The notes beneath the pieces were generated by a model that did no database searches, was not told where the DNA came from, and worked only from the letters and a program-made list of their open reading frames with translations. The position numbers and the translations under genes are program-made. From Vibrio cortegadensis (GTDB lineage: Bacteria; Pseudomonadota; Gammaproteobacteria; Enterobacterales; Vibrionaceae), in contig NZ_AP025472.1 of NCBI RefSeq assembly GCF_024347395.1, positions 1,612,001 through 1,676,000 on the forward strand: a DNA stretch of 64,000 nucleotides, read 5' to 3'. Positions 17,577-26,714 of the stretch are shown here, in pieces. Every line of letters starts with the position of its first letter. Position 1 is the stretch's first letter.

Positions 17577-19583
17577 TTAATCAGTACTCTCTAATTTTAG
17601 CATATCGACCATAATCGCAACGGACTCGTCTAGGTACACATCTGGAGTTTCATAATCTTTTGGAACATCATCAAGTGATTTGTATGCTTCTTGCTTATCA
17701 CTTTTCTGACGTAAGTTAATTCTTTCCAAACGAATTTTATCCGCTTTATCACTCTCTGCCACTCGTACTTTTTCATTCAAAGACAAAGTATTATCGTCTT
17801 TTTCAGCTTTATACTTAGCAATATCTTGAGCGATAAAGTTGAACTCCATATCCTTTTCGATACGTTGTTGATGTTGTGCTGTCAGTGTTGAAATCAACCC
17901 AGAGTTACCCTGTAACACATCGTATTTTGCTGGTGGAATACTATCCCAAGGCAGCGCATTATCTTCTACACTCTCACCCGTTTCCGAGGCTTCGATCGCT
18001 GTTGGGTATGCAATATCCGGAATCACACCTTTGTTTTGGGTGCTGCCACCGTTGATTCGATAGAATTTTTGAATCGTGTACTGAACGTACCCCAACTCTT
18101 TATCAAATAAATCATAAATATGATTCAACGAACGGTGTTGTTGAACGGTACCCTTACCAAATGAGTTTTCACCCAAGATAATTGCTCGTCCGTAATCTTG
18201 CATTGCAGCAGCAAAGATTTCTGAAGCAGAAGCACTGTATCGATTCACTAACACAGTCAAAGGACCTTGATAGCTAATCTTGCCATCGGTATCACTATTG
18301 ACATTGATACGGCCGTAGCTATCTCGAACTTGAACCGCAGGTCCGCTTTCAATAAACAAGCCAGAAAGAGCAGTCGCTTCAGTTAATGCACCACCACCAT
18401 TGTTTCGTAAGTCAACAATGATGCCATCTACATTTTGCTTTTTAAGCTCAACAATAAGTTTGTCGGTGTCGTTTGAAAGACCAACATAAAAACTTGGTAC
18501 TTCTAACACTCCAATTTTCTTATCATCTTTCTCAATAAGCTCTGATTTTACGGCTCTATCTTCTAAACGAATCTTATCTCGGACAATTGTTACAACGTTA
18601 CTTTTTGCATCTTTACCTTCGGGTAAAATCTGCAAATTAACTTTTGTACCTTTTGGCCCTTTGATTAATTGGACAACATCATCTAAACGCCACCCAATCA
18701 CATCTACGATCTCTTCGCCATCTTGTCCAACGCCAACGATGCGATCCCCTTCACCGAGTTGTTTACTACTCGATGCTGGACCACCAGCAACCAAAGAACG
18801 AATAACAGTATAATCATCCGTCATTTGTAAAACAGCGCCGATCCCTTCTAGAGACAAGTTCATCTCAGATTGGAATTGTTCTGCGTTGCGAGGAGATAAG
18901 TAACTTGTATGAGGGTCAACTTCACGCGCGAAAGCATTCATATAAAGCTGAAATGCATCTTCATTATGAGATTGAGTAAGACGCTTCATTGCATTGTTGT
19001 AGCGTTTACCTAGCATTTCTTGAATCTCAGGCCACTCTTTACCCGTTAGCTTAAGATTCAACGCATCATATTTTACTCGTTTTCTCCATAATTCATCGAC
19101 TTCGGCTTGATCCTTCGGCCAAGTAGCGTCGGAACGGTCAAGCTCAATAGAGTCATCAGTATCAAATTTTATTTCGTTATCAAGCACTGACAATGCAAAT
19201 TTAAAACGTTCAAAACGCTTTTGCATAGAAAGGTTATAGACATCGAACGCAATTTGATTGTTTCCTGACTTTAGCTGATCATCTAGTTGTTTTGACCAAT
19301 CAGTAAATGAGTCCATATCTGCTTGAGTAAAAATATTTCGATTGTAGTCGAGCATTTCTACATAACGATCAAAAATGGCTTGAGAAAAATCGTCGTTCAG
19401 ATTGAAGTGTTTGTAATGGGAACGGGTAAAACGAGAAGTTACTCGTTTGCTCGCAGTTTCATGTTGAACTTCTGGAGCTAATAGAGGCAAGTCATCTTGG
19501 TCTAGTTTGGCTTCAAGAGCCTGAGCTGAAGCTGCTAACCATAAGCTAGCAGCAATCAGTGTCAATTTTGAACGGCATTTCAT
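17577..19583 (-). CDS. prc: Tail-specific carboxy-terminal protease Prc (Tsp)
   Basis: A 668-residue periplasmic S41 serine protease that trims or degrades proteins from their C-terminus, including ssrA-type tagged proteins and, in E. coli, FtsI and MepS. It has a signal peptide (KLTLIAASLWLAASAQALEA), an N-terminal helical domain, a PDZ domain (about 235-320) and the catalytic core with YSASASEIFAAAMQDYG, in which the nucleophilic serine is near 450, and GENSFGKGTVQQ with the general-base lysine near 475. The length agrees with E. coli Prc (682). It follows proQ by 17 bases, the same pair as in E. coli, so the two share a transcript. Confidence 0.96.
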   Translation of the reverse strand: MKCRSKLTLIAASLWLAASAQALEAKLDQDDLPLLAPEVQHETASKRVTSRFTRSHYKHFNLNDDFSQAIFDRYVEMLDYNRNIFTQADMDSFTDWSKQLDDQLKSGNNQIAFDVYNLSMQKRFERFKFALSVLDNEIKFDTDDSIELDRSDATWPKDQAEVDELWRKRVKYDALNLKLTGKEWPEIQEMLGKRYNNAMKRLTQSHNEDAFQLYMNAFAREVDPHTSYLSPRNAEQFQSEMNLSLEGIGAVLQMTDDYTVIRSLVAGGPASSSKQLGEGDRIVGVGQDGEEIVDVIGWRLDDVVQLIKGPKGTKVNLQILPEGKDAKSNVVTIVRDKIRLEDRAVKSELIEKDDKKIGVLEVPSFYVGLSNDTDKLIVELKKQNVDGIIVDLRNNGGGALTEATALSGLFIESGPAVQVRDSYGRINVNSDTDGKISYQGPLTVLVNRYSASASEIFAAAMQDYGRAIILGENSFGKGTVQQHRSLNHIYDLFDKELGYVQYTIQKFYRINGGSTQNKGVIPDIAYPTAIEASETGESVEDNALPWDSIPPAKYDVLQGNSGLISTLTAQHQQRIEKDMEFNFIAQDIAKYKAEKDDNTLSLNEKVRVAESDKADKIRLERINLRQKSDKQEAYKSLDDVPKDYETPDVYLDESVAIMVDMLKLESTD

Positions 19584-19600
19584 GCGTAGGAGTATCTCCT

Positions 19601-20227
19601 TTATGCGCGCAAGTGCTCCGCTTTCACAACCATTTGAAGGCCATTTGCAAGTTGAACACGCACATCTTCCTTATTGATTTCAACAATGGTCGCAGCCATG
19701 TTTCCTTTACCCATGTTCACATTCACTTCTTTGCCGGTGATGAACTCATCAGCATTTAACGTGCGTGTTTCAACAGGTTTTTCTACTTTTGGTGCTTTTG
19801 GCGCTGCAGGGCGACGAGGCTGTTGAGCTTTCTTCGCTTTCTGTTTCGCTTTACCTTCTTCACGAGCTTTCTGAGCTTGCTCTTTACGACGAGCTTGCAC
19901 TTTAGCTTTGCTTTCTGCTAACGCTTCTTTTGCATGATCAACGTGTTCTTGTTCAAGTTCACCACATGCGTTTCCGTCAAGATCGACACGAATTGCGCCA
20001 GCTTTTACGCCGTGAAGGTAACGCCATGATGACGTGTACTGTCTTAAAGCAGCACGAAGCTGAGTTTTACTTACTTTTTCATCTTCAGCTAAACGTTCAG
20101 CAAGATCTTGAAAAATACCAATTTTAAGTGGTTTTGCTTCACCTTCTAGAGTAAAGCATTTAGGGAAACATTCAGCAACATATGCGATAACTTCTTTGCT
20201 GTTTTTTAACTTTTCAGTGTTTTCCAT
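19601..20227 (-). CDS. proQ: RNA chaperone ProQ
   Basis: A 208-residue RNA-binding protein. Residues 1-120 are the ProQ/FinO domain (KEVIAYVAECFPKCF, RAALRQYTSSWRYLHG). A linker of about 120-155 is rich in Lys, Ala, Gln and Pro. The last 50 residues form the Tudor-like domain (LNADEFITGKEVNVNMGKGN and following). ProQ binds structured small RNAs and mRNA 3' ends and stabilises them. AGGA six bases before the ATG supports this start. It is cotranscribed with prc. Confidence 0.96.
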   Translation of the reverse strand: MENTEKLKNSKEVIAYVAECFPKCFTLEGEAKPLKIGIFQDLAERLAEDEKVSKTQLRAALRQYTSSWRYLHGVKAGAIRVDLDGNACGELEQEHVDHAKEALAESKAKVQARRKEQAQKAREEGKAKQKAKKAQQPRRPAAPKAPKVEKPVETRTLNADEFITGKEVNVNMGKGNMAATIVEINKEDVRVQLANGLQMVVKAEHLRA

Positions 20228-20326
20228 GTGGGTTCCTGGTTATATGCGGTCATTCCGCGAGCAATCTGATAAATATTTTACGTATTATAGAGACCTACAA
20301 GCGAAACACCACAGTCAAAGAATAAT

Positions 20327-20800
20327 TTATGCATTGTTCGCCTGCGAATTGAGCAGGTTTTCCACTTCTGACATCAATTTTGTCAATCCAGCTTCATCAA
20401 CTTCACTAAATCGACCAATATTTGGACTATCAATATCTAAAACGCCGGCTACTTTACCATTAATTGAAAATGGAATAACAATTTCTGAGTTACTTGCCGC
20501 ATCACAAGCAATATGTCCTTCAAATTCGTGGACATCATAAATACGTTGAACAGTATTTGTTGCCGCAGCGGTTCCGCACACTCCTCGCCCAACCGGAATA
20601 CGAACACAAGCGGGTAATCCTTGAAATGGCCCCAAAACCAACTCATCTTGTTTCATTAGGTAAAAGCCTACCCAATTAAGATCATCGAGCTCCATATTCA
20701 AAAGAGCGCTGACGTTCGCTAAATTAGCGATTAAATCACTTTCTGACTCTATTAACGCGACTGCTTGTTTGGTTAAGCGTTTATAATGTTCTATTTTCAT
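20327..20800 (-). CDS. msrC: Free methionine-R-sulfoxide reductase
   Basis: A 157-residue GAF-domain enzyme (YebR/fRMsr) that reduces free methionine-(R)-sulfoxide. The three family cysteines are present: PACVRIPVGRGVCGTAA carries two of them and HIACDAASNSEIV the third, with the acidic residues of the pocket (VAGVLDIDS) following. No signal peptide. It lies about 100 bases from proQ on the same strand, in the E. coli order prc-proQ-msrC. The gene to the right is divergent. Confidence 0.93.
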   Translation of the reverse strand: MKIEHYKRLTKQAVALIESESDLIANLANVSALLNMELDDLNWVGFYLMKQDELVLGPFQGLPACVRIPVGRGVCGTAAATNTVQRIYDVHEFEGHIACDAASNSEIVIPFSINGKVAGVLDIDSPNIGRFSEVDEAGLTKLMSEVENLLNSQANNA

Positions 20801-20904
20801 ATAGTACTCTTTACTATCCTTTTATTAAAAATCCCACACTTCCATTATTGTCAGATCTACGTAGAATGCCACGCAATAACTTAATAGGACTCATTCTCAT
20901 CAAG

Positions 20905-22701
20905 ATGAACAACTCAAATGATACTATTAGCCGCTCTTGGTTAATAACTCAAGTAAAAAAACACAAGTCCAAGCTTCTGTTTGCCAACGCAATTGCTCTA
21001 TTGGCAACACTTATTAGTGTCCCTATCCCTTTGCTGATGCCTCTCATGGTTGATGAAGTATTGCTAAACAACCCAGCAAGTGGACTAGAGTACATGAACC
21101 TTGTCTTGCCCGTTTCCATGCAAACTCCTACAGGTTATATCGCTCTTACCTTGTTGCTTGTCATTTTGATGCGAGGGTTCAGCCAAGCATTCAACATACT
21201 GCAAAGTAGGCAGTTCACGTTAGTGTCTAAAACCATTACTTACCACATGCGAACTAAGATGATCGATAAGTTAGGTAGGATTAGCATTAGACAGTACGAA
21301 ACCAAAGGAAGTGGCGGCATCAACGCCCATCTTATTACTGATATTGAAACGATTGATAAATTTATTGGTTCTACCTTAAGCAAATTTGTTATTAGTTTAT
21401 TGACTGTCATTGGCACTGCAGGCGTTTTGTTATGGCTTGAGTGGCGTCTTGGGCTGTTTATTTTATTAGTGAACCCTATCGTTATCTATTTTTCTCGTAA
21501 ATTGGGAGGCATGGTCAAGCACCTCAAGAAAAAAGAGAACCAATCTTTTGAAACTTTTCAAAATCGGCTTGTCGAAACCTTAGACGGCATCTATCAGCTT
21601 CGTGCAGCTAATCGCGAAAAGGAGTTTTTAGAGCAGTTAAAACAGCAAGCGAATCAAGTACGAATAGATGCCGACAAGTATGCATGGCAATCGGAAGCCG
21701 CAGGACGAGTGTCATTTCTGCTTTTTTTACTTGGCTTTGAACTATTCCGCGCAGTCGCAATGCTAATGGTACTCTTTAGTGATCTGACTATAGGGCAAAT
21801 TTTTGCTGTCTTCGGTTACTTGTGGTTTATGCTCTCACCTGTTCAAGAGCTACTAGGCATTCAATTTTCTTGGTATAGCGCAAAAGCGGCACTTAATCGC
21901 ATCAACATTCTTTTAGAACTCGAAGAAGAAGCAAGGCCAATATCTAAGGTCAACCCTTTTACTGATGATCGTGAAGTAGATATCGACATTGAGATGATTA
22001 ACTTCTCTTACAATGACGAGTTGAAAGTGCTCAACGATTTAAACTTAACCATCCCTGCGGGGAAAAAAGTCGCCTTAGTTGGTGCTAGTGGTGGTGGCAA
22101 ATCGACACTCATTCAGCTCTTAATTGGAGTATATAGCGCAAATTCAGGCACAATTCGCTATAACGGAGAGTCAACAGAAGACATAGGCTTTAATATAATT
22201 CGTGACCAAATCGCCGTTGTATTACAACAACCTATACTATTTAACGACAGCTTAAGGCATAATCTGACTCTTGGTGCTGAGTACGATGAGCTCTCTTTAT
22301 GGCGAGCTTTAGAGATAGCACAAATGCATGATGTAATTAGCCAACTGAGCCACGGTTTAGATACTCAAATTGGCCGTAATGGCGTTCGACTTTCTGGCGG
22401 CCAACGGCAGCGACTCGCAATAGCAAGAATGGTTTTAAGTAATCCACAATTTGTTATTCTTGATGAAGCGACATCGGCATTAGATACCGCAACAGAAGCG
22501 GCGTTGCATAAAGCACTCAATGATTTCTTGAAAGATAGAACGACATTAATTGTCGCTCATCGACTGTCAGCCGTTAAACAAGCCGACATTATTTACGTAC
22601 TAGAAGATGGTCAAGTATCTCAGACGGGGACGCATGGTGAATTGGTTGGACAGCAAGGTTTGTATCAAACGCTATATGGAAGCGTGCAGTCTCACGCTTA
22701 A
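20905..22701 (+). CDS. ABC exporter, fused membrane and ATPase domains
   Basis: A half-transporter of about 598 residues, MsbA/HlyB-like in plan but without a peptidase domain. The first 310 residues carry six membrane helices (for example LLFANAIALLATLISVPIPL and VISLLTVIGTAGVLLWLEW). The ATPase has Walker A GASGGGKST, signature LSGGQRQRLAIARM, Walker B FVILDEATSALD and the switch histidine in IVAHRLS. It should work as a homodimer that exports something from the inner membrane; the substrate cannot be read from sequence. The start is uncertain: no ATG here has a clear ribosome-binding site, and in-frame TTG (20848) and ATG (20866) are possible. It lies between msrC and letA, which are adjacent in E. 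coli, 36 bases before letA, so it may belong to the letAB transcript. Confidence 0.88.
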   Translation: MNNSNDTISRSWLITQVKKHKSKLLFANAIALLATLISVPIPLLMPLMVDEVLLNNPASGLEYMNLVLPVSMQTPTGYIALTLLLVILMRGFSQAFNILQSRQFTLVSKTITYHMRTKMIDKLGRISIRQYETKGSGGINAHLITDIETIDKFIGSTLSKFVISLLTVIGTAGVLLWLEWRLGLFILLVNPIVIYFSRKLGGMVKHLKKKENQSFETFQNRLVETLDGIYQLRAANREKEFLEQLKQQANQVRIDADKYAWQSEAAGRVSFLLFLLGFELFRAVAMLMVLFSDLTIGQIFAVFGYLWFMLSPVQELLGIQFSWYSAKAALNRINILLELEEEARPISKVNPFTDDREVDIDIEMINFSYNDELKVLNDLNLTIPAGKKVALVGASGGGKSTLIQLLIGVYSANSGTIRYNGESTEDIGFNIIRDQIAVVLQQPILFNDSLRHNLTLGAEYDELSLWRALEIAQMHDVISQLSHGLDTQIGRNGVRLSGGQRQRLAIARMVLSNPQFVILDEATSALDTATEAALHKALNDFLKDRTTLIVAHRLSAVKQADIIYVLEDGQVSQTGTHGELVGQQGLYQTLYGSVQSHA

Positions 22702-22737
22702 ACAGCTCAACAATTGTTTATTGAGTTGCTTTTATTC

Positions 22738-23985
22738 ATGAGTACTCAAGTTCACCAATCTACCCTTTCGACTAAACTGAAGCTCTGCCATGGGTGTGAG
22801 CTTCCTGTCGAGATCGTTGAGATTAAGAAAGGGAAAAGTGCCTATTGCCCGCAATGCGGCACTTTACTCTACAGCGGAGAGGCTCCTTCATTATCTGGTG
22901 ATCTCGCCATCGCTATTACCTGTTTACTGCTTTTTATTCCTTCACATTTTTTTGACTTCATCAGCATTAGACTTGTCGGCGTAATGATCCCGGCTACATT
23001 ACCTTCTGGAATGATTACTCTAATGAAAGAGGGGTTTGTTTCTCTTGCATTGCTCATTTTGTTCTGTAGCTCCATTGCCCCTTTCCTAGTGTGCTCTTCA
23101 GTGTTAACCGCGCATCTAGGTTTAAAACTACGTTGGTTTAGAGTTTTACGTTATTCACTTTTGTGTATTCAAAAACTAAAGCACTGGATGATGTTAGATG
23201 TGTTTTTAGTCAGCATTGCTATCTCATGCTTTAAATTACAAGATTATTCGGACATTTATATTGGTTCAGGATTAGTTGGTCTTCTGTTTCTTCAACTATT
23301 TAGCGTTTTGCTTGTCAGCCGGGTTAGCACACAACGCTACTGGGATGTATGGCAGTCAGAGACCCATTATAAATTTAAGCATAAAGAGATACATTGTCAC
23401 TCTTGCCATCTTTCGCAACCTACAGCAAAAAGGTGCAAACGTTGTCACGAAAAGCTTCACCACAGAAAACCGAACTCGCTGCAAAAAACGTGGGCTTATG
23501 TCATCGCTGCTTCGATAGCCATTTTTCCGGCGAACTTAATTCCAATATCAATTCTAATAACCAATGGTCGTAGATTAGAAGATACTATTTTCTCTGGGGT
23601 CGCGGGCTTAGTACGGAATGAAATGTATGGGATTGCGATCATCATTTTTGTGGCAAGTATCATAGTGCCTGTGATAAAAATTCTTGGGCTCGCTTATATA
23701 TTGTTATGTATACAATTTAAACGCTCCGTTTACCACCGCCAACGAATGATTATCTATTTTGCAGTCAAATGGATCGGTAAATGGTCGGTCATGGATTTAT
23801 TTGTAATTTCAATAATGATGACATTAGTTGATAGAGACCAAATTCTTAACTTTACACCCGGTTATGGCGCTGTCGCTTTTGGTATAGTCGTTATCTTAAC
23901 TATGCTTGCCGCAGAGAGCATTGACCCAAGATTAATCTGGGATAATTATAATCGCCCGTCAAAAGATGAGTCAGTGAATGAATAA
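22738..23985 (+). CDS. letA: PqiA/LetA family inner-membrane protein
   Basis: A protein of about 415 residues of the paraquat-inducible protein A family (YebS/LetA). Two zinc ribbons are visible: CHGC at 17-20 with CPQCG near 38, and CHSC with CKRC near 220, each before a block of about four membrane helices, so the fold is two PqiA repeats. LetA works with the MCE tunnel LetB to move lipids between the inner and outer membranes. It is close to E. coli YebS in length and in its last residues (MLAAESIDPRLIWD). The ATG at 22738 is preferred; in-frame TTG codons lie at 22714 and 22726, and none has a strong ribosome-binding site. The end overlaps letB by 8 bases. Confidence 0.92.
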   Translation: MSTQVHQSTLSTKLKLCHGCELPVEIVEIKKGKSAYCPQCGTLLYSGEAPSLSGDLAIAITCLLLFIPSHFFDFISIRLVGVMIPATLPSGMITLMKEGFVSLALLILFCSSIAPFLVCSSVLTAHLGLKLRWFRVLRYSLLCIQKLKHWMMLDVFLVSIAISCFKLQDYSDIYIGSGLVGLLFLQLFSVLLVSRVSTQRYWDVWQSETHYKFKHKEIHCHSCHLSQPTAKRCKRCHEKLHHRKPNSLQKTWAYVIAASIAIFPANLIPISILITNGRRLEDTIFSGVAGLVRNEMYGIAIIIFVASIIVPVIKILGLAYILLCIQFKRSVYHRQRMIIYFAVKWIGKWSVMDLFVISIMMTLVDRDQILNFTPGYGAVAFGIVVILTMLAAESIDPRLIWDNYNRPSKDESVNE

Positions 23986-26611
23986 ACAACCTACATCCCA
24001 AACGTCACATGCTCCTGATATAAAAAGGAGTAAAGGGATATCCCCTCTTTGGATCCTACCGATTATCACTATGCTTCTTGCTGGTTGGTTAGTCGTTAAA
24101 GCGGTTCATGATGCTGGGCAACGCATTCAGATTTACTTCTCTAACGCTCAAGGTCTTGTTGCAGGGAGGACAACGATTCGCTATCAAGGTCTTGAAGTCG
24201 GCATGATACGAGACATATCCCTTTCAGAAGATCTTAGTCGGATTTATGTCGATGCTGACATATATCCTGAAGCGACAAAGTTACTCAATGCTGATACTCG
24301 TTTTTGGCTAGTCAAACCGACTGCCTCGCTTTCAGGTATTTCTGGTTTAGACGCGCTCGTTTCTGGAAACTATATCGCGATACAACCTAGTGATTCTCAT
24401 GCAAAAGAAGAGACTGTATTTACGGCATTAGAATCTGCCCCCTCAGATCTGATAGCGGCAAAAGGATTAAACGTTACGCTTAAATCAAAAGATCTTGGCG
24501 GTATCTCCATTGGTTCAAAAATTGTTTATAAGAAAATCCCAATTGGTGAAGTGTTTAGTTACAAGCTTGATGAACAATCCGAATCTGTCTTAATTCAAGC
24601 CTCTATTCAAGATGAGTTTAGTCATATCATTACCACTAAAAGTCGCTTTTGGAATGTGAGTGGGATTGGAACAAGCATTGGCTTTAATGGGATAGATGTC
24701 CGATTAGAAAGCCTTAGTGCCGTACTCGGTGGCTCTATAGCGGTAGACTCGCCAGATGCTGGTGAAACTGTCACCATGCATACTCAATTCAAACTGTATC
24801 CAGATCTAAAAACCGCAGGTCGTGGTATCCCAATTCAAATCACCCTACCCGATGAAAACAAAGTCAGTGCCACTGGTGCTCCTATTGTGTACAGAGGTAT
24901 TGAGATTGGGCAGATTACGAATCTTTCACTAAGCAATGAACGCGAGCAAATTATTGCCAATGCAGCGATAGAACCCGCTTTCAGCGACATGCTAACGGCT
25001 GGCAGTAAATTCATCTTAGAAGAGGCGAAAGTGTCCCTCACTGGCGTTGAAAACATCGCGAACCTAGTACGAGGAAACTTTCTAACTATAGTGCCTGGGG
25101 CCGGAGATCAAGTTCGTCAATTTACGGCGATTAGAAAAACTCAATTTAGCCAACAACAAGAAAAATCAATCTCGGTAAAACTCACCGCGGATAGCTCTTT
25201 TGGCTTAGAAGTTGGCACACGAATTCTTTACAAAGGGATCGCCGTCGGTTCAGTGATAGACGTAAGATTAAACGACAAAAATGTCTCAATGGACGCACTC
25301 ATCGACAACCATTATGCTCATTTAATCAAATCAAGAAACCGATTCTTTATTACTGGAAGTGCAACTGCTGAGCTAACCGGATCGGGTTTAAGTATCACCG
25401 TTCCACCAGCTAAACAGTTACTGAGTGGATCAATCAGTTTTATCAGTGAAGGCTCGGATACACAGCAAGAATCGTATACCCTTTATCAAAGCCAATCACT
25501 CTCAGAATTGGCTAAATACAACCAATCGGGGTCTCAAAGTATTACTCTGTTTTCAACTGAACTGCCCTCTATTTCTAAAGACAGTCCATTACTATATCGC
25601 AACCTTCAAGTCGGCAGTGTGTCGGATTTTTATCTCGTAGATGGTGGTGTAAAAATTAAGGCGACAATTGAAAACAAATATAAACACCTTATCACTAATC
25701 AAACTGTATTTTGGAACCGTTCTGGCGTTGAAGTCGATGCCTCTTTGTCAGGAATCAGTATCAAAGCTGCACCATTAAGAAGTTTAATTCAAGGTGGCAT
25801 TGCATTTGACTCACTTCCCGGTATCGACAATAAGATCAGCGATAATTGGAAGTTATACAACAGCTATAAACATGCGAGAAAATTTGGCCGAGTCATTACA
25901 TTAATGACCAACGGGCAGCAAGAAATAACCAAAGGAACGCCAATTAAATTCCAAGGTGTTACCGTAGGGGAAGTGACCTTAGTTGTCCCTCTATTCAAAA
26001 AGAGTAAGGTCGAAGTGACGGCTCGTATTTTGCCTGAATTTGTCAACAATATTACCCTAGCAGGTTCCCACTTTTGGGTCGCAGAGCCGGAAATTGGTTT
26101 AGACGGAATTAAGAATATATCGTCTCTTGTGACGAAATACATCAAAGTAGAACCAGGTCATGGCAAGCCAGCCTACTCCTTCGAGTTAAGCTCTGCTCCA
26201 CCAGAAGATTCAGGAGTTTCATTCAGCTTACAAAGTGAAACCCGTGGGTCAGTGAAAGTTGGTACTCCTGTTTTGTACCGAGAAATACCCATTGGAAAAG
26301 TAACGTCTGTTCAGCTTGGCCAGTTTGCCGATCGTGTTATCTCTGAAGTCGAAATAGATAAGGATTACGCCTACTTAGTTCGGAGCAATAGCGTCTTTTG
26401 GAATGTCTCTGGGATTGATGTTTCTATTGGTTTATCCGGAGCTAACATCAAAACAGGCACAGTTGACAGTTTAGTTCGTGGTGGGATTACGTTCTCTACC
26501 CCGGAACAGAAACAGCTTCAACCCATTGCAAAAGAGGGTCAATCATTCTACTTATACCCACAGGCTGACGAAGAATGGTCGAACTGGCGAACCGCTATCC
26601 CTAAGCCTTAG
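23978..26611 (+). CDS. letB: MCE-repeat lipid transport tunnel protein LetB
   Basis: An 877-residue protein with one N-terminal membrane helix (about 23-43) and seven MCE domains. The seven are marked by the repeated beta-turn motif of the type GTPVxYxGxxVGxV: RTTIRYQGLEVG, GSKIVYKKIPIG, GAPIVYRGIEIG, GTRILYKGIAVG, DSPLLYRNLQVG, GTPIKFQGVTVG and GTPVLYREIPIG. E. coli LetB (YebT) has the same number of domains and about the same length; it forms a stack of hexameric rings that bridges the periplasm for lipids. It overlaps letA by 8 bases (coupled translation) and is followed by a terminator. Confidence 0.95.
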   Translation: MNKQPTSQTSHAPDIKRSKGISPLWILPIITMLLAGWLVVKAVHDAGQRIQIYFSNAQGLVAGRTTIRYQGLEVGMIRDISLSEDLSRIYVDADIYPEATKLLNADTRFWLVKPTASLSGISGLDALVSGNYIAIQPSDSHAKEETVFTALESAPSDLIAAKGLNVTLKSKDLGGISIGSKIVYKKIPIGEVFSYKLDEQSESVLIQASIQDEFSHIITTKSRFWNVSGIGTSIGFNGIDVRLESLSAVLGGSIAVDSPDAGETVTMHTQFKLYPDLKTAGRGIPIQITLPDENKVSATGAPIVYRGIEIGQITNLSLSNEREQIIANAAIEPAFSDMLTAGSKFILEEAKVSLTGVENIANLVRGNFLTIVPGAGDQVRQFTAIRKTQFSQQQEKSISVKLTADSSFGLEVGTRILYKGIAVGSVIDVRLNDKNVSMDALIDNHYAHLIKSRNRFFITGSATAELTGSGLSITVPPAKQLLSGSISFISEGSDTQQESYTLYQSQSLSELAKYNQSGSQSITLFSTELPSISKDSPLLYRNLQVGSVSDFYLVDGGVKIKATIENKYKHLITNQTVFWNRSGVEVDASLSGISIKAAPLRSLIQGGIAFDSLPGIDNKISDNWKLYNSYKHARKFGRVITLMTNGQQEITKGTPIKFQGVTVGEVTLVVPLFKKSKVEVTARILPEFVNNITLAGSHFWVAEPEIGLDGIKNISSLVTKYIKVEPGHGKPAYSFELSSAPPEDSGVSFSLQSETRGSVKVGTPVLYREIPIGKVTSVQLGQFADRVISEVEIDKDYAYLVRSNSVFWNVSGIDVSIGLSGANIKTGTVDSLVRGGITFSTPEQKQLQPIAKEGQSFYLYPQADEEWSNWRTAIPKP

Positions 26612-26624
26612 AACAAATGAACAG

Positions 26625-26651
26625 AAAATGCAGCTTAACGGCTGCATTTTT
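26625..26651 (+). terminator. Terminator after letB
   Basis: A 10-bp perfect stem (AAAATGCAGC at 26625-26634, GCTGCATTTT at 26641-26650) with a 6-base loop and ending in T5. It separates letB from rsmF. Confidence 0.85.
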
Positions 26652-26714
26652 GTTTAGTCCTACCTAAAATTGAATTAAAATCCCCTATTCCGTTAAAGAC
26701 TCAGAGACACTCAA

